From JAISFI01 sp031553775 (GTDB lineage Bacteria; Bacteroidota; Bacteroidia; Bacteroidales; Azobacteroidaceae), in NCBI GenBank assembly GCA_031553775.1, contig JAVBLA010000060.1, positions 1 to 36,894 on the forward strand: a DNA stretch of 36,894 bases, read 5' to 3'. Position numbers and translations under genes: made by a program. This document shows, piece after piece, positions 17,225 to 26,224 of the stretch. How positions within the stretch are numbered: the stretch's first letter is position 1; every line of letters begins with the position of its first letter. The notes under the pieces are model-generated. The model had not been told where the DNA came from, searched no databases, and saw nothing but the letters and a program-made list of their open reading frames with translations.

Positions 17225-17788
17225 ATGGAAATTAATACAATCTTGGATAAAATATATAAGCTTCCGCTATCCTCAAAAGAGGGTATGACAGAAGTCATCA
17301 GTGAGGTTGAATATCCCAAAGGTTATTCTTTGCTGAATGCCGATAAGGTGGAAAGGAATATTTATTTCATCAAGAAAGGAATCGTCCGCGCTTACACAGA
17401 TGCTGTGGATGGTGAAATTACTTTCTGGTTCGGCAGAGAAGGAGATACGGTGGTCTCGATGAAAAGTTATGTGGCCAATCAAAAAGGATATGAAACCATC
17501 GAATTGCTCGAAGACTGTATTTTGTATGAACTGAATATGAATGCCCTGAATCACTTGTTTGCAAAAGATATACATATTGCCAACTGGGGAAGGAAGTTTG
17601 CAGAACAGGAGTTGTTGAAAACCGAAGAAAGACTCATCGCCAGGCAATTCAAAACAGCTTCGGAACGATATGGCGAGTTAATGAAAAATAATCCTGAATT
17701 GCTTCAGCGAATACAATTATCGCATATTGCTTCTTATCTTGGAATTACACAGGTTTCTTTAAGCCGTATCAGGGCAAAATTGCGATAA
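17225..17788 (+). CDS. Crp/Fnr-family transcriptional regulator
   Basis: The product is 187 residues from the ATG at 17225. It has a cyclic-nucleotide-binding-type beta-roll (about 25-115; NIYFIKKGIVRAYTDAVDGEI, FWFGREGDTVVSMKSYV) and a short C-terminal helix-turn-helix (LSHIASYLGITQVSLSRIRA). No Fe-S cysteine cluster is seen, and the cAMP-binding residues of E. coli Crp are not obvious, as in most Bacteroidota Crp/Fnr proteins of this length. Targets unknown. It converges on the M6 protease gene with a 12-base gap, leaving little room for a terminator. Confidence 0.9.
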   Translation: MEINTILDKIYKLPLSSKEGMTEVISEVEYPKGYSLLNADKVERNIYFIKKGIVRAYTDAVDGEITFWFGREGDTVVSMKSYVANQKGYETIELLEDCILYELNMNALNHLFAKDIHIANWGRKFAEQELLKTEERLIARQFKTASERYGELMKNNPELLQRIQLSHIASYLGITQVSLSRIRAKLR

Positions 17789-17800
17789 TATTCGTACCTC

Positions 17801-20305
17801 TTAATATTTTACGATTTTCCCTGTATAAATATTCTGCCCGGACGATTGCAATCGTATAATATATATCCCTTTTTCCAAAGAACGGACATCGATTTCCCTA
17901 CGATTGCCTGATATATTTGCGGAAAGCAGTCTGGTCCCGGTAACAGAGCGTATCTCAAAGGATGATGCCGTACCGTCTGTTTCTACAACCAGGATATCGG
18001 ATACCGGATTCGGGAATATTTTATATTCATTTTTGGAGAGGTGGTCTATGGCTGTTTCAACATCATCCGCTACGACTGTAATACTTTCGGAGAACGGTGT
18101 GGTAATTGTAGTATTACTTGCCTGTATGGTATATACATAAGTCCCGTTATCCGGCAGCCGGTCATTGTAATACAGGTTCCCGGTGGTGCTTAACGGCGCA
18201 TTATTCCGGTAGATCGAATATGTGATATTATTCCCGTTTGCCTGATGGATGGAAATTGCATCAACCGTCCACGGGTAACTGATTCCTTCGTTCCGGGTAT
18301 CTTTCCCATGGAAAGCGATTTTCATGTTGTCCGACAGATAAGAACGCAGGTCTATATTCACTCTTTCGAAAGTGTTGACTTTTTTGCTCTCATTTACCAG
18401 ATTCCACACTATATCCCAGTTCTGACCACCGTCGCGGCTGACTTCAACAGTATACTGATCGCCATTCTGTCTGCCTTTGGCGCTGGAATGAGAATAAAAT
18501 GACAATATTGAACCATTGGCAAACGCCGGTGATATCAGCCATTCGTCCTGATGCTCATAATCATAATTCAATGTCACGGAGGTATAGCCGTCTTTCGATT
18601 TGGCAGGTTGGTATTTCTGTTGCCAACCGATTCCGTTGAGGCTCTGTATAGTCCAGCCGGAGATACCCGGTTGTTCGAAATCCTCACTGAATACTTTGGA
18701 TGCCAGGAGTGGAGCTTCCCACAGCAAACTTACAGATCCTTTATCTCTTGTAAATGCGATGTTGTTCGGAACATCTGTAGCCCGTCCCCGTTGTGTAACC
18801 GAAATAGTGGATTTGATGCCCGGATTATTGGTAGAGAAAACTTCCAGTGTATAATTTCTATCGTTCGTGCCGGTATTATCCGATAGCGTAGTACCGGTGA
18901 GTTCCGCAGGGCCGAAACCCGATGTTTGGTCTATGTGCAGCCAGTCCGGAAGAGCCGATAGTTGCCAGGAAGTATTGGAAGAAATGCCAATTTTTGCTGT
19001 TCTTCCTGCTATATCCATCATGCTGATACTCTGGGTAGTGATCTCTATGCTTTCGGGCATGGTTTCCAATTCGAAGCTGATGGAATCTCCGCAGTTGGAA
19101 ATGTTTTTGATGGTAAAGAAAGCTTTGGAACCATCGCTGAAGAAAGGGTAGGGGTTTGACGTCGGGGAAAAGGAAGTTTTTCCACTTTCTTCAGAGAAAA
19201 CGGCTTTCTTCAGATCACCTTCCTCCGTAGTAGTCCCGTTGGTACGGAAAATGTATAATTCGTCTAATCTTGTAGTTCCGTTATAACCGTCATTGCCGAA
19301 AAATTTTTCATTAATCCGGTAAACTAAGATTCCGGAAGCGGTTAAATTACCTTCGAAAAGGCCACCTTTCTTCCGGTATTCGATTATAAAATATTCGTCT
19401 GAATTTTGCAAAGGTCTGATTTTATAAGCTAATTTGTTGGATGATGGTTCGTTGACCGGATGCAAAACGTAAGTTCCGGCTTGTGATATTTCTGGTATCT
19501 TGTCGATCCATTTTCCATATTTATATTTTGAATAGGCAGTCATTCCTTGTGGTACGGGTAGGTTGTCCGACATCAGGTCCCAGTTGCCTACCGGACTCGG
19601 GATCGCCTTGTTGGTGTGGTACAGGTCAGGTGCTCCGAGCACGTGCATGGTTTCGTGGCAAAGTACGCCATTGTCTGTTTTGTCTGCAAAGAGCATGACA
19701 TACTCCCAGACTCTTTTCTGGCGGATATAGGTTTCTTTAATATACAATGTCGACCGGTGCGGCCACAGCAGATCGGTATTTTTATCGTAAGATTTGCTGA
19801 AGATCATACAAAGATTGTCTACGGTTCCATCGTTGTTCGCATCTAAATTGAAGGAGGCGGGAAGGAGTAATTCTACTTTTCCTGCGATACGCGCGATCAG
19901 GTTTTGTTCCCTGGAAAGCCGATCCATGTCGCTGGTGTAACCTTCAGGGTTGTTTTCTGTCTGAGGCTGATAATAAGACCTCTTGTTCTCATCTTGTATG
20001 GAAACGACTTTTTGATTGGAGAAAGAAGATACAAAGAAAGACCGGATAAAGAATTTCCGGTAAGATATCTGCCGGTAATAATTAAACATGGAGTTGGACG
20101 AAACAGAAGCTGAATCGTTGAACATCTTTTCATAATATGCACTGTCTCTCGTGAAAACGGTATGGTCTTCGTCGGCAAAACGGACGAAACAGACCGTATT
20201 GTTGAAATCCCCATGGTTCTTTTTCGGGGATTCCGCCACTCCGGCCCAAACGGATTGAAATCCGTATAGGCAAAACAGACAGACTATGATGAGTTGTTTA
20301 ATCAT
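17801..20305 (-). CDS. Secreted M6-like metalloprotease with BACON, jelly-roll and T9SS sorting domains
   Basis: An 834-residue exported protein (signal peptide LIIVCLFCLYGFQSVWA). The M6 catalytic domain carries HETMHVLGAPD, with His217, Glu218 and His221 as the HExxH zinc site. A BACON-like domain (about 425-510; SSNTSWQLSALPDWLHI) comes next, then a choice-of-anchor J/MAM-like jelly-roll (FSEDFEQPGISGWTI), a fibronectin-III-like segment, and a T9SS type A C-terminal domain (YKIFPNPVSDILVV, ending KIVKY). Known meaning of the last domain: export through the outer membrane by type IX secretion and surface attachment or release. As last gene of the minus-strand locus it probably degrades extracellular protein for the SusCD pair upstream. 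Confidence 0.94.
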   Translation of the reverse strand: MIKQLIIVCLFCLYGFQSVWAGVAESPKKNHGDFNNTVCFVRFADEDHTVFTRDSAYYEKMFNDSASVSSNSMFNYYRQISYRKFFIRSFFVSSFSNQKVVSIQDENKRSYYQPQTENNPEGYTSDMDRLSREQNLIARIAGKVELLLPASFNLDANNDGTVDNLCMIFSKSYDKNTDLLWPHRSTLYIKETYIRQKRVWEYVMLFADKTDNGVLCHETMHVLGAPDLYHTNKAIPSPVGNWDLMSDNLPVPQGMTAYSKYKYGKWIDKIPEISQAGTYVLHPVNEPSSNKLAYKIRPLQNSDEYFIIEYRKKGGLFEGNLTASGILVYRINEKFFGNDGYNGTTRLDELYIFRTNGTTTEEGDLKKAVFSEESGKTSFSPTSNPYPFFSDGSKAFFTIKNISNCGDSISFELETMPESIEITTQSISMMDIAGRTAKIGISSNTSWQLSALPDWLHIDQTSGFGPAELTGTTLSDNTGTNDRNYTLEVFSTNNPGIKSTISVTQRGRATDVPNNIAFTRDKGSVSLLWEAPLLASKVFSEDFEQPGISGWTIQSLNGIGWQQKYQPAKSKDGYTSVTLNYDYEHQDEWLISPAFANGSILSFYSHSSAKGRQNGDQYTVEVSRDGGQNWDIVWNLVNESKKVNTFERVNIDLRSYLSDNMKIAFHGKDTRNEGISYPWTVDAISIHQANGNNITYSIYRNNAPLSTTGNLYYNDRLPDNGTYVYTIQASNTTITTPFSESITVVADDVETAIDHLSKNEYKIFPNPVSDILVVETDGTASSFEIRSVTGTRLLSANISGNRREIDVRSLEKGIYIIRLQSSGQNIYTGKIVKY

Positions 20306-20348
20306 TATCGGCAGACTTTTAGGATCATTTATTGTAGTATCTATATGA

Positions 20349-21191
20349 TTAGTTGCGAACCACTATTTTTTCACATTTGTCATTGACTTTAACGATATAA
20401 ACTCCCTTGTTATAGGAGGAAAAATCCATAGAGGTAGCAGCTTTTTTATAAGCTAAAGTGCTACCTGTTAAAGAATAAACCGTAATATTGGAAGGTTCTT
20501 CCGCAGTCAACAAACTACCATTAAATCTGAATCCCTTATCGGTGCTGATTTCTTTAACACCTGTAGAAGTAGGAGTGGAAGTTGTAACTTTCATTCCGTG
20601 GATATTGAGGAATGCACTTCTTGCATTTAATACTTGGACATAGATTTCCGTATCGGATTTGAATTGAGTGGAATTTCCTACCAAATCCTGCATGTTATTC
20701 CATTGGTATTGTCCGAGAGATGTTAAGGCCGTGAAAGGATAAGACTTAACCAAAACAAAATCTTCTTCAATGTCTTTGGTAGCATAAAGGCAAGGTCTCA
20801 TCTGTTCGACAGAAGACAGGAATACGGCAAAAGTGACGCAGGAAGGAAGTTTCATTTCTATGAAACCTCCATTAGCAACTGCGGCACCCGAACTTTTTCC
20901 CAAACGGATTGCCCCTGTTTTATGGTCGGTTCCGGCATACAGCTTATCAGTTCCCGCACCTTTGATTGTGTCGGCGGCAATCGTTGCAACTTCGCTTCCG
21001 CTATTCATGCCGTCGTAAATTTCGATCAATTTACCTTCACCCACATATTTATCAATCTTAGCTTGGGTATCAAACCATATCCATCCATTCGCATCCACAT
21101 CGGCAACGCTAAACAAGTTATATTCCTGCGCATAAGTAGAGGCAGTAAATAAACCTGACAATACAATCATTGTTAGTAATTTTAGTTTCAT
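20349..21191 (-). CDS. Exported protein with T9SS-type C-terminal sorting domain, function unknown
   Basis: This 280-residue protein has a signal peptide (LLTMIVLSGLFTASTYA, cut before QEYN) and no lipobox. Residues about 20-195 are beta-rich with no motif I recognise. The last 70 residues (STDKGFRFNGSLLTAEE, ITVYSLTGSTLAYKK, YNKGVYIVKVNDKCEKIVVRN) look like a T9SS type A sorting domain, so it is probably moved to the cell surface. It lies between susD (46-base gap) and the M6 protease (43-base gap) on the same strand and may bind substrate for that protease. Confidence 0.82.
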   Translation of the reverse strand: MKLKLLTMIVLSGLFTASTYAQEYNLFSVADVDANGWIWFDTQAKIDKYVGEGKLIEIYDGMNSGSEVATIAADTIKGAGTDKLYAGTDHKTGAIRLGKSSGAAVANGGFIEMKLPSCVTFAVFLSSVEQMRPCLYATKDIEEDFVLVKSYPFTALTSLGQYQWNNMQDLVGNSTQFKSDTEIYVQVLNARSAFLNIHGMKVTTSTPTSTGVKEISTDKGFRFNGSLLTAEEPSNITVYSLTGSTLAYKKAATSMDFSSYNKGVYIVKVNDKCEKIVVRN

Positions 21192-21237
21192 CGTTCTAAA
21201 AATTTAAATTAAACAAAATATGTAATAATAAAAAACA

Positions 21238-23061
21238 TTAAACTTCGATCCATTCCGGATTCTGAGTAATACCCTGGTATCTGACTTCATCCCATGGAAT
21301 AGGCAGGAAATATTGTATTTCCCTGAATCTCCGGATGCGATCGTCGGCCCTGTTGACCGTAATTTCTTTATATGTTGTGGTACCATTGGTATTTTTGGTG
21401 ATTTCTATGCCTTTTAAAGTTGTTTTTGAACCGTTCATTTTGGTGAAGGCAATTCCCCAACGAAACAAATCCCAATAGGTTGATTCTTCGAAAGCCAGCT
21501 CTATACGGCGTTCGTTGACAATATCGTCCCAACTAACGGAAGGTAATTCCTGTACATGTACCCGGCGGCGGATTTCATTCACCTTTTCTAATGCAGTTCC
21601 TGCATCTCCCAACCTGAAAGAAATTTCTGCATAGTCGAGTAAGACTTCGGCATATCTCCAAATGATGTAATTCTGTTTGCTGCCGTAGGTGGCGTCATTG
21701 TCGATTTTCTGTTTGTCGCTGACGAATTTTCCCATGTAGTAGCCGGTATTGGTCACTGCTGCTAATTCGGAAGCAGCATATTTAGTCAGATCCACTCCTT
21801 TGACTAATACGTTGTTTTCGTACCGGGAGTGAAGATCCATGATGTGTCCTCTGTATTCGCATCCGTCGTACAAAACATTCGCATAAAAACGGTAATCGCG
21901 GCCTGCATAAGGATTGTTCGCATCGTATCCGGACCCGGCTTCATCATACATTTTACCGTTCAGCATCCTGTATTCTTTTACGTGATTGTGTGTGGGACAG
22001 TAAGCAGCTACGGTTCCCGTAAAAAAGGGAGAGGCGGCTTCCCGGTCTAATTTATGTCCGAATCCGGAGTCAAAATCACCATCATTGGAATGTTGTACTT
22101 CGAAAATGGATTCCTGGCTTTGTTTGGTCAGGAAGATATTCCGATATTCGTTGACGATTCCTGATTGGGTGGTGGAATTGATGGGAATCAGAATGTAATG
22201 CAATTTCATAACTTCTTTGTATGCAGTCAGCGCTTTATTCAGCATTTCTTCGCTCCGGTCGTCCGGAAATCCTAAATAACTCAACTGGCTGTTTTGGAAT
22301 TTGCTGCTGGCAGCCCACAGATAGGTTTTAGCAACAAGCATCAAGGCCGCCCCCTTTTCAATTCTTGCCAGATTGATTCCTATTTGTTTTGCCGGAAGAT
22401 AAGATGCTGCTTTTTGAGCATCGGTTACGATAAAGTCAACCATTTCCTGGTAGGATGCCCGTGGAAATTTAACCGGACTGTTGATCGGATTGTAGTTCTT
22501 TTCGATCAGCAGGACTCCTCCGAACTGGCGTAAAAGCATATAATAGTAGTAAGCCCGGAAAAAGTAAGCTTCGCCCAATACCCGGTCTCTATCGATGTCG
22601 GAAGACATTTCAGTTTCATTTTCCAGTAGACGGTTGACCGATTGTATCTGATTATAGCAGTTAGCCCAGTTTATCATCGCCCGGCGGGTGATTTCTTCCG
22701 CATTGCTTTTCAGAATATCGCCGTAAGCTGTGCTGTACCATTCGGCTTTTCCTACAGTGAGTTGATCACCATACCAGGGAAGATAATCCCGGGTAGTACC
22801 TTTCAGCAATAAACTGGTCGGCATATATACCGAAAAACCATGACTCATGTTCCTGTACCAGGGTAAAACGTACCCGTCTATCAGGAGCTGACTTTTCCAG
22901 ATCGATTCTTCGGATAATTTATTGACCGGCGTATCCTTGAAAATATCATTACATCCTGAAAATAGGATGCCGGATATCAGCAGGGTGACCGTAAAATTGA
23001 CAATTGATAATTGACAATTGACAATGATCTTTGTTGTTTTGTTTATGATGGATTGTTTCAT
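21238..23061 (-). CDS. SusD/RagB-family lipoprotein with heptamer-encoded signal peptide
   Basis: From the ATG at 23061 the product is 607 residues; an in-frame ATG at 23076 would overlap susC by 11 bases. SusD features include AYFFRAYYYYMLLRQFGGVLL and the C-terminal YFLPIPWDEVRYQGITQNPEW. The lipoprotein signal ends ISGILFSGC. Codons about 12-21 of the signal peptide (KIIVNCQLSIVNF) are encoded by four tandem 7-base units, which is not how signal peptides normally arise. It should be the lid of the upstream SusC and is followed by two T9SS-tailed proteins. Confidence 0.93.
   Translation of the reverse strand: MKQSIINKTTKIIVNCQLSIVNFTVTLLISGILFSGCNDIFKDTPVNKLSEESIWKSQLLIDGYVLPWYRNMSHGFSVYMPTSLLLKGTTRDYLPWYGDQLTVGKAEWYSTAYGDILKSNAEEITRRAMINWANCYNQIQSVNRLLENETEMSSDIDRDRVLGEAYFFRAYYYYMLLRQFGGVLLIEKNYNPINSPVKFPRASYQEMVDFIVTDAQKAASYLPAKQIGINLARIEKGAALMLVAKTYLWAASSKFQNSQLSYLGFPDDRSEEMLNKALTAYKEVMKLHYILIPINSTTQSGIVNEYRNIFLTKQSQESIFEVQHSNDGDFDSGFGHKLDREAASPFFTGTVAAYCPTHNHVKEYRMLNGKMYDEAGSGYDANNPYAGRDYRFYANVLYDGCEYRGHIMDLHSRYENNVLVKGVDLTKYAASELAAVTNTGYYMGKFVSDKQKIDNDATYGSKQNYIIWRYAEVLLDYAEISFRLGDAGTALEKVNEIRRRVHVQELPSVSWDDIVNERRIELAFEESTYWDLFRWGIAFTKMNGSKTTLKGIEITKNTNGTTTYKEITVNRADDRIRRFREIQYFLPIPWDEVRYQGITQNPEWIEV
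22996..23023. repeat. Four tandem 7-bp units (ATTGACA) inside the susD signal-peptide codons
   Basis: On the + strand the tract reads ATTGACA, ATTGATA, ATTGACA, ATTGACA. It lies within the coding sequence of the second SusD, between its start and lipobox. Because 7 is not a multiple of 3, loss or gain of one unit would shift the frame. Confidence 0.9.
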
Positions 23062-23065
23062 GATG

Positions 23066-26000
23066 TTAAAAGCCAAAGTTCAAGGTGATACCATATGACC
23101 GTTGTACAGGATATTGTCTCAGAGATTCCGGGTCTATATCCTTCAGGGAAGACCAGGTATATAAGTTTCCACCCTGCAAGGCAATAGTCATGGAGGAAAA
23201 ATTCATTTTTTTCAATGTTTTTGCCGGTAGTGAATAGCCGACCGACAGGGATTTCAACCGGATGTAATCTGATTTTTTGATCCAGAAAGTTGATTCTTTC
23301 CGGTTATTATCGTTCGATGTGGCAAATTTAATCCTGGGGTAAGATGCGTCCGGATTATCGGGCGTCCAGGTATCGTCGCGGTGATAAGGTTGGAATTTCT
23401 GCAAACTATTGCTGTACAGGGAATAAGAGTCCTTTATCATCTGATTATATCCGGTGACTCCCTGGAACATGGCATTCACGAAAAATCCTTTGTATTCGAA
23501 TCCGGCTTTGAAGCTGAAAAGCAGGTCGGTATAAGAAGAACTTTTGACATAAATCCGGTCGGTAGCGGTGATCAGGTTATCGTTGTTCGTATCCGCATAG
23601 CGGATGTCTCCCGGGCGGAGGGTGACGTTTCCCTGTCCGTCCTGGTCGATCAGATGGTTGTCTATCTCTTCCTGCGACTGGAACAGTCCGTCTGCCTGGT
23701 AGACATAGATACTTCTGGGACTGGTTCCCACGCGGCGAACAGACTCTTCGAGAGCTGATTCATCCCCGTTGTCCAGTATCTCGTCATCTACTTTAGACAT
23801 GATGAATGTCAGATCATACCTGAATTTATTGATCGTATTTTTGTGATTGACCGTAAGATCCCATCCCCAGGCTTTGATTTTTCCGTAATTGATATTGGGA
23901 AGGTTACCGTCTGTTCCTACCGAAGGAGGGAACCAGAAGGCGGCGGCTTCTTTAATCAGGTCGGTATGATATCTCCAGAAATACTCGTAGGTGATTCCGA
24001 ATTTGTTATTCCAGAAACCCATGTCGGTTGCGATGTTGTAATCCGTTCTTTTCTGCATGGTCAAATCCAGGTTGGGGTATGCTGCTACGTCCATAATAAT
24101 GCCTGGTTGCATGGAGCCGCCGATCTCGTATCCTTTGCGATTGGTGAAGATGTATTTCATCAGGTAATCGTAAGGAGCGCTTCCGTCGTCTTGTCCCAGT
24201 ACACCGACCGATCCCCTGAATTTGAGACTGGATAAAATATCTTGTTTCCAGTTCCGGAAGAAAGGTTCGTTAGAGGGGACCCAGGAAGCGGAAGCGGAAG
24301 GAAAGAAATCCCAGCGGTTGTCCGGGGCGAATTTGGTGGATCCATCCATCCGGAAGTTTCCTTCCACGAAATACCTGTTATCGAATGAATAGTTCAGTCT
24401 TCCTACAATGGCTGCCCTTTGGACGAGATTTTCCGATCCGGTGATTTTTCCGGTAACGTTATTTCCTAATAACTCGGGATAAATTCCCGGCATATTTTCA
24501 TTGATTCCCTGCAAGCTTTGCCACTCGGCTTCCTGGTAGGTAAAAAGGATTAATCCGGAGGCATCGTGTTTCCCGAATGCCCTGTTGTAATTCATCCCAC
24601 CTTCCAGCAAAGTGGTATTGCTGAATTCATTCTTTTCCGATAAGGATATTTTGGCCAGGGGATATACTGTATTGACGTCAGGACTGAAAGTCTCTACATT
24701 TTGTCCGCCTACGACTTCCGTTTTATAGGTATACAGGGTGACTGGTGTACTGAATGTCTTTTTGATAAAATTATTCCTTTCCATAGATGCCTGGGCATAT
24801 ACCGATAATCCTTTGACAAGCGGAATTTCATAATCGAGACGGGCATTCAGGGTATTCATGTTGTATTTATCCAGGTAATATCCTCCCAGACCATCCACAT
24901 TGATAAGCGGATTACTTCCGCTGATACTTGCCAATAGCCCGTTTTCAAATTTCAAAGGTTGTATAGGGGAAAAGGCGTAAGCAGCATCGAGAGTTCCTAC
25001 ACTGGAGTATTTATTTTTGGAAATGCTTCCGATGGCATCTACTTTCAGGGTAAGTCCTTTCATCAGTGCGGCATCGAGTTTCAGTGAATAATTATACCGG
25101 TCTTTTCCCACGCCGCTATATAGGCCTTTGGTGTCTACATATGCTCCGGAAATGTAGTATTTGACGAATTCATTTCCCCCGGATATCGTAAGATTGTTGC
25201 TCATGGCATAACCATAATCGTCTAAGTAGTCGAAAAAGTTCTCGTTGGCATACAAATTCCTGTTAGATTGAGTCCGGATCATTTCTAATTGTTCATCCGT
25301 ATATTGGGTGTAATTGGGGTTTCCGGTATTTTCAACAGCTACATTGAACAATTTGGCATATTCATAAGAATCTAAGAATTCAGGGAATTTGGTAGCCTGC
25401 TGTAAGTTGAATTGTCCGCGGTAGTTGATCCTCACTTTCCGGTCGCCCACCGACCTCTTGGTTTTTACAAGGATGACGCCGTATGCTGCACGGGCTCCAT
25501 AAACGGCTGTAGCGGCAGCATCTTTGAGGATTGAAATACTTTCTATGTCGTCGGGGTTCAGGTCCGACAGGCGCATTTCGCTTCCGGCAGTATTCAATCC
25601 GCTTCCGGCGGCGCTGACACCGATACGGGGTACTCCGTCGATTACCAGCAAAGGCGATCCTGTGATCGCGCGGATATTAATGGTTGCTTCCCGGGCGGCG
25701 CTCGGGTCTCCGCTGGTTGCTTTGACCGAGAGTCCGGATACCTGCCCTGTGAGCGCTTCATCCAGGTTAACAGTAGGCATTTTCAGAATCTCGGTGTTAC
25801 TGATCGTTTCGATGGACGATGTCAGCGAAGATTTTTTCTGGGCTCCGTATCCTACTACCACTATTTCGTCCAGTGATTGTGCATCTTCTTTCAAAACCAC
25901 ATGCAGAGAAGGAGTTGAAGAGGATGTGCGGATGATTTCCGTTTTATAACCTAAGTAAGAAATGGTGATTACTGGATATGAATCTGTGACCTGTAAGGAA

Positions 26001-26224
26001 AATTTTCCTTCCACATCAGTCAATGTTCCCTGCGGGTTCGGGGCACCTTTTACGGCAACCGTTACTCCGGTCAGAGGTTCGTCGGCAGGATCAAAAACCG
26101 TACCGTTGACGGTATAAGTCTTATTCCCCTGAGCCATGGTAAGTAAAGAAAGGTACAAAAGGCAACATAAAATCAGACCTCTTTTCAGGTTTGACTTTTG
26201 GAAAAGATGTAACATAGGGTTCAT
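23066..26224 (-). CDS. SusC/RagA-family TonB-linked outer-membrane transporter (no STN domain)
   Basis: The 1052-residue receptor has a signal peptide (LILCCLLYLSLLTMAQ), a carboxypeptidase-D-like domain (VNGTVFDPADEPLTGVTVAV), the TonB-box region (LDEIVVVGYGAQKK), a plug (LLVIDGVPR, NPDDIESISILKDAAATAVYGARAA) and a barrel ending in NFGF. It lacks the N-terminal STN domain of the first SusC, so it probably does not signal through a FecR. Its ATG overlaps the stop of the upstream protease gene as ATGA (26221-26224), indicating translational coupling. The following susD starts 4 bases beyond its end. Confidence 0.95.
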   Translation of the reverse strand: MNPMLHLFQKSNLKRGLILCCLLYLSLLTMAQGNKTYTVNGTVFDPADEPLTGVTVAVKGAPNPQGTLTDVEGKFSLQVTDSYPVITISYLGYKTEIIRTSSSTPSLHVVLKEDAQSLDEIVVVGYGAQKKSSLTSSIETISNTEILKMPTVNLDEALTGQVSGLSVKATSGDPSAAREATINIRAITGSPLLVIDGVPRIGVSAAGSGLNTAGSEMRLSDLNPDDIESISILKDAAATAVYGARAAYGVILVKTKRSVGDRKVRINYRGQFNLQQATKFPEFLDSYEYAKLFNVAVENTGNPNYTQYTDEQLEMIRTQSNRNLYANENFFDYLDDYGYAMSNNLTISGGNEFVKYYISGAYVDTKGLYSGVGKDRYNYSLKLDAALMKGLTLKVDAIGSISKNKYSSVGTLDAAYAFSPIQPLKFENGLLASISGSNPLINVDGLGGYYLDKYNMNTLNARLDYEIPLVKGLSVYAQASMERNNFIKKTFSTPVTLYTYKTEVVGGQNVETFSPDVNTVYPLAKISLSEKNEFSNTTLLEGGMNYNRAFGKHDASGLILFTYQEAEWQSLQGINENMPGIYPELLGNNVTGKITGSENLVQRAAIVGRLNYSFDNRYFVEGNFRMDGSTKFAPDNRWDFFPSASASWVPSNEPFFRNWKQDILSSLKFRGSVGVLGQDDGSAPYDYLMKYIFTNRKGYEIGGSMQPGIIMDVAAYPNLDLTMQKRTDYNIATDMGFWNNKFGITYEYFWRYHTDLIKEAAAFWFPPSVGTDGNLPNINYGKIKAWGWDLTVNHKNTINKFRYDLTFIMSKVDDEILDNGDESALEESVRRVGTSPRSIYVYQADGLFQSQEEIDNHLIDQDGQGNVTLRPGDIRYADTNNDNLITATDRIYVKSSSYTDLLFSFKAGFEYKGFFVNAMFQGVTGYNQMIKDSYSLYSNSLQKFQPYHRDDTWTPDNPDASYPRIKFATSNDNNRKESTFWIKKSDYIRLKSLSVGYSLPAKTLKKMNFSSMTIALQGGNLYTWSSLKDIDPESLRQYPVQRSYGITLNFGF

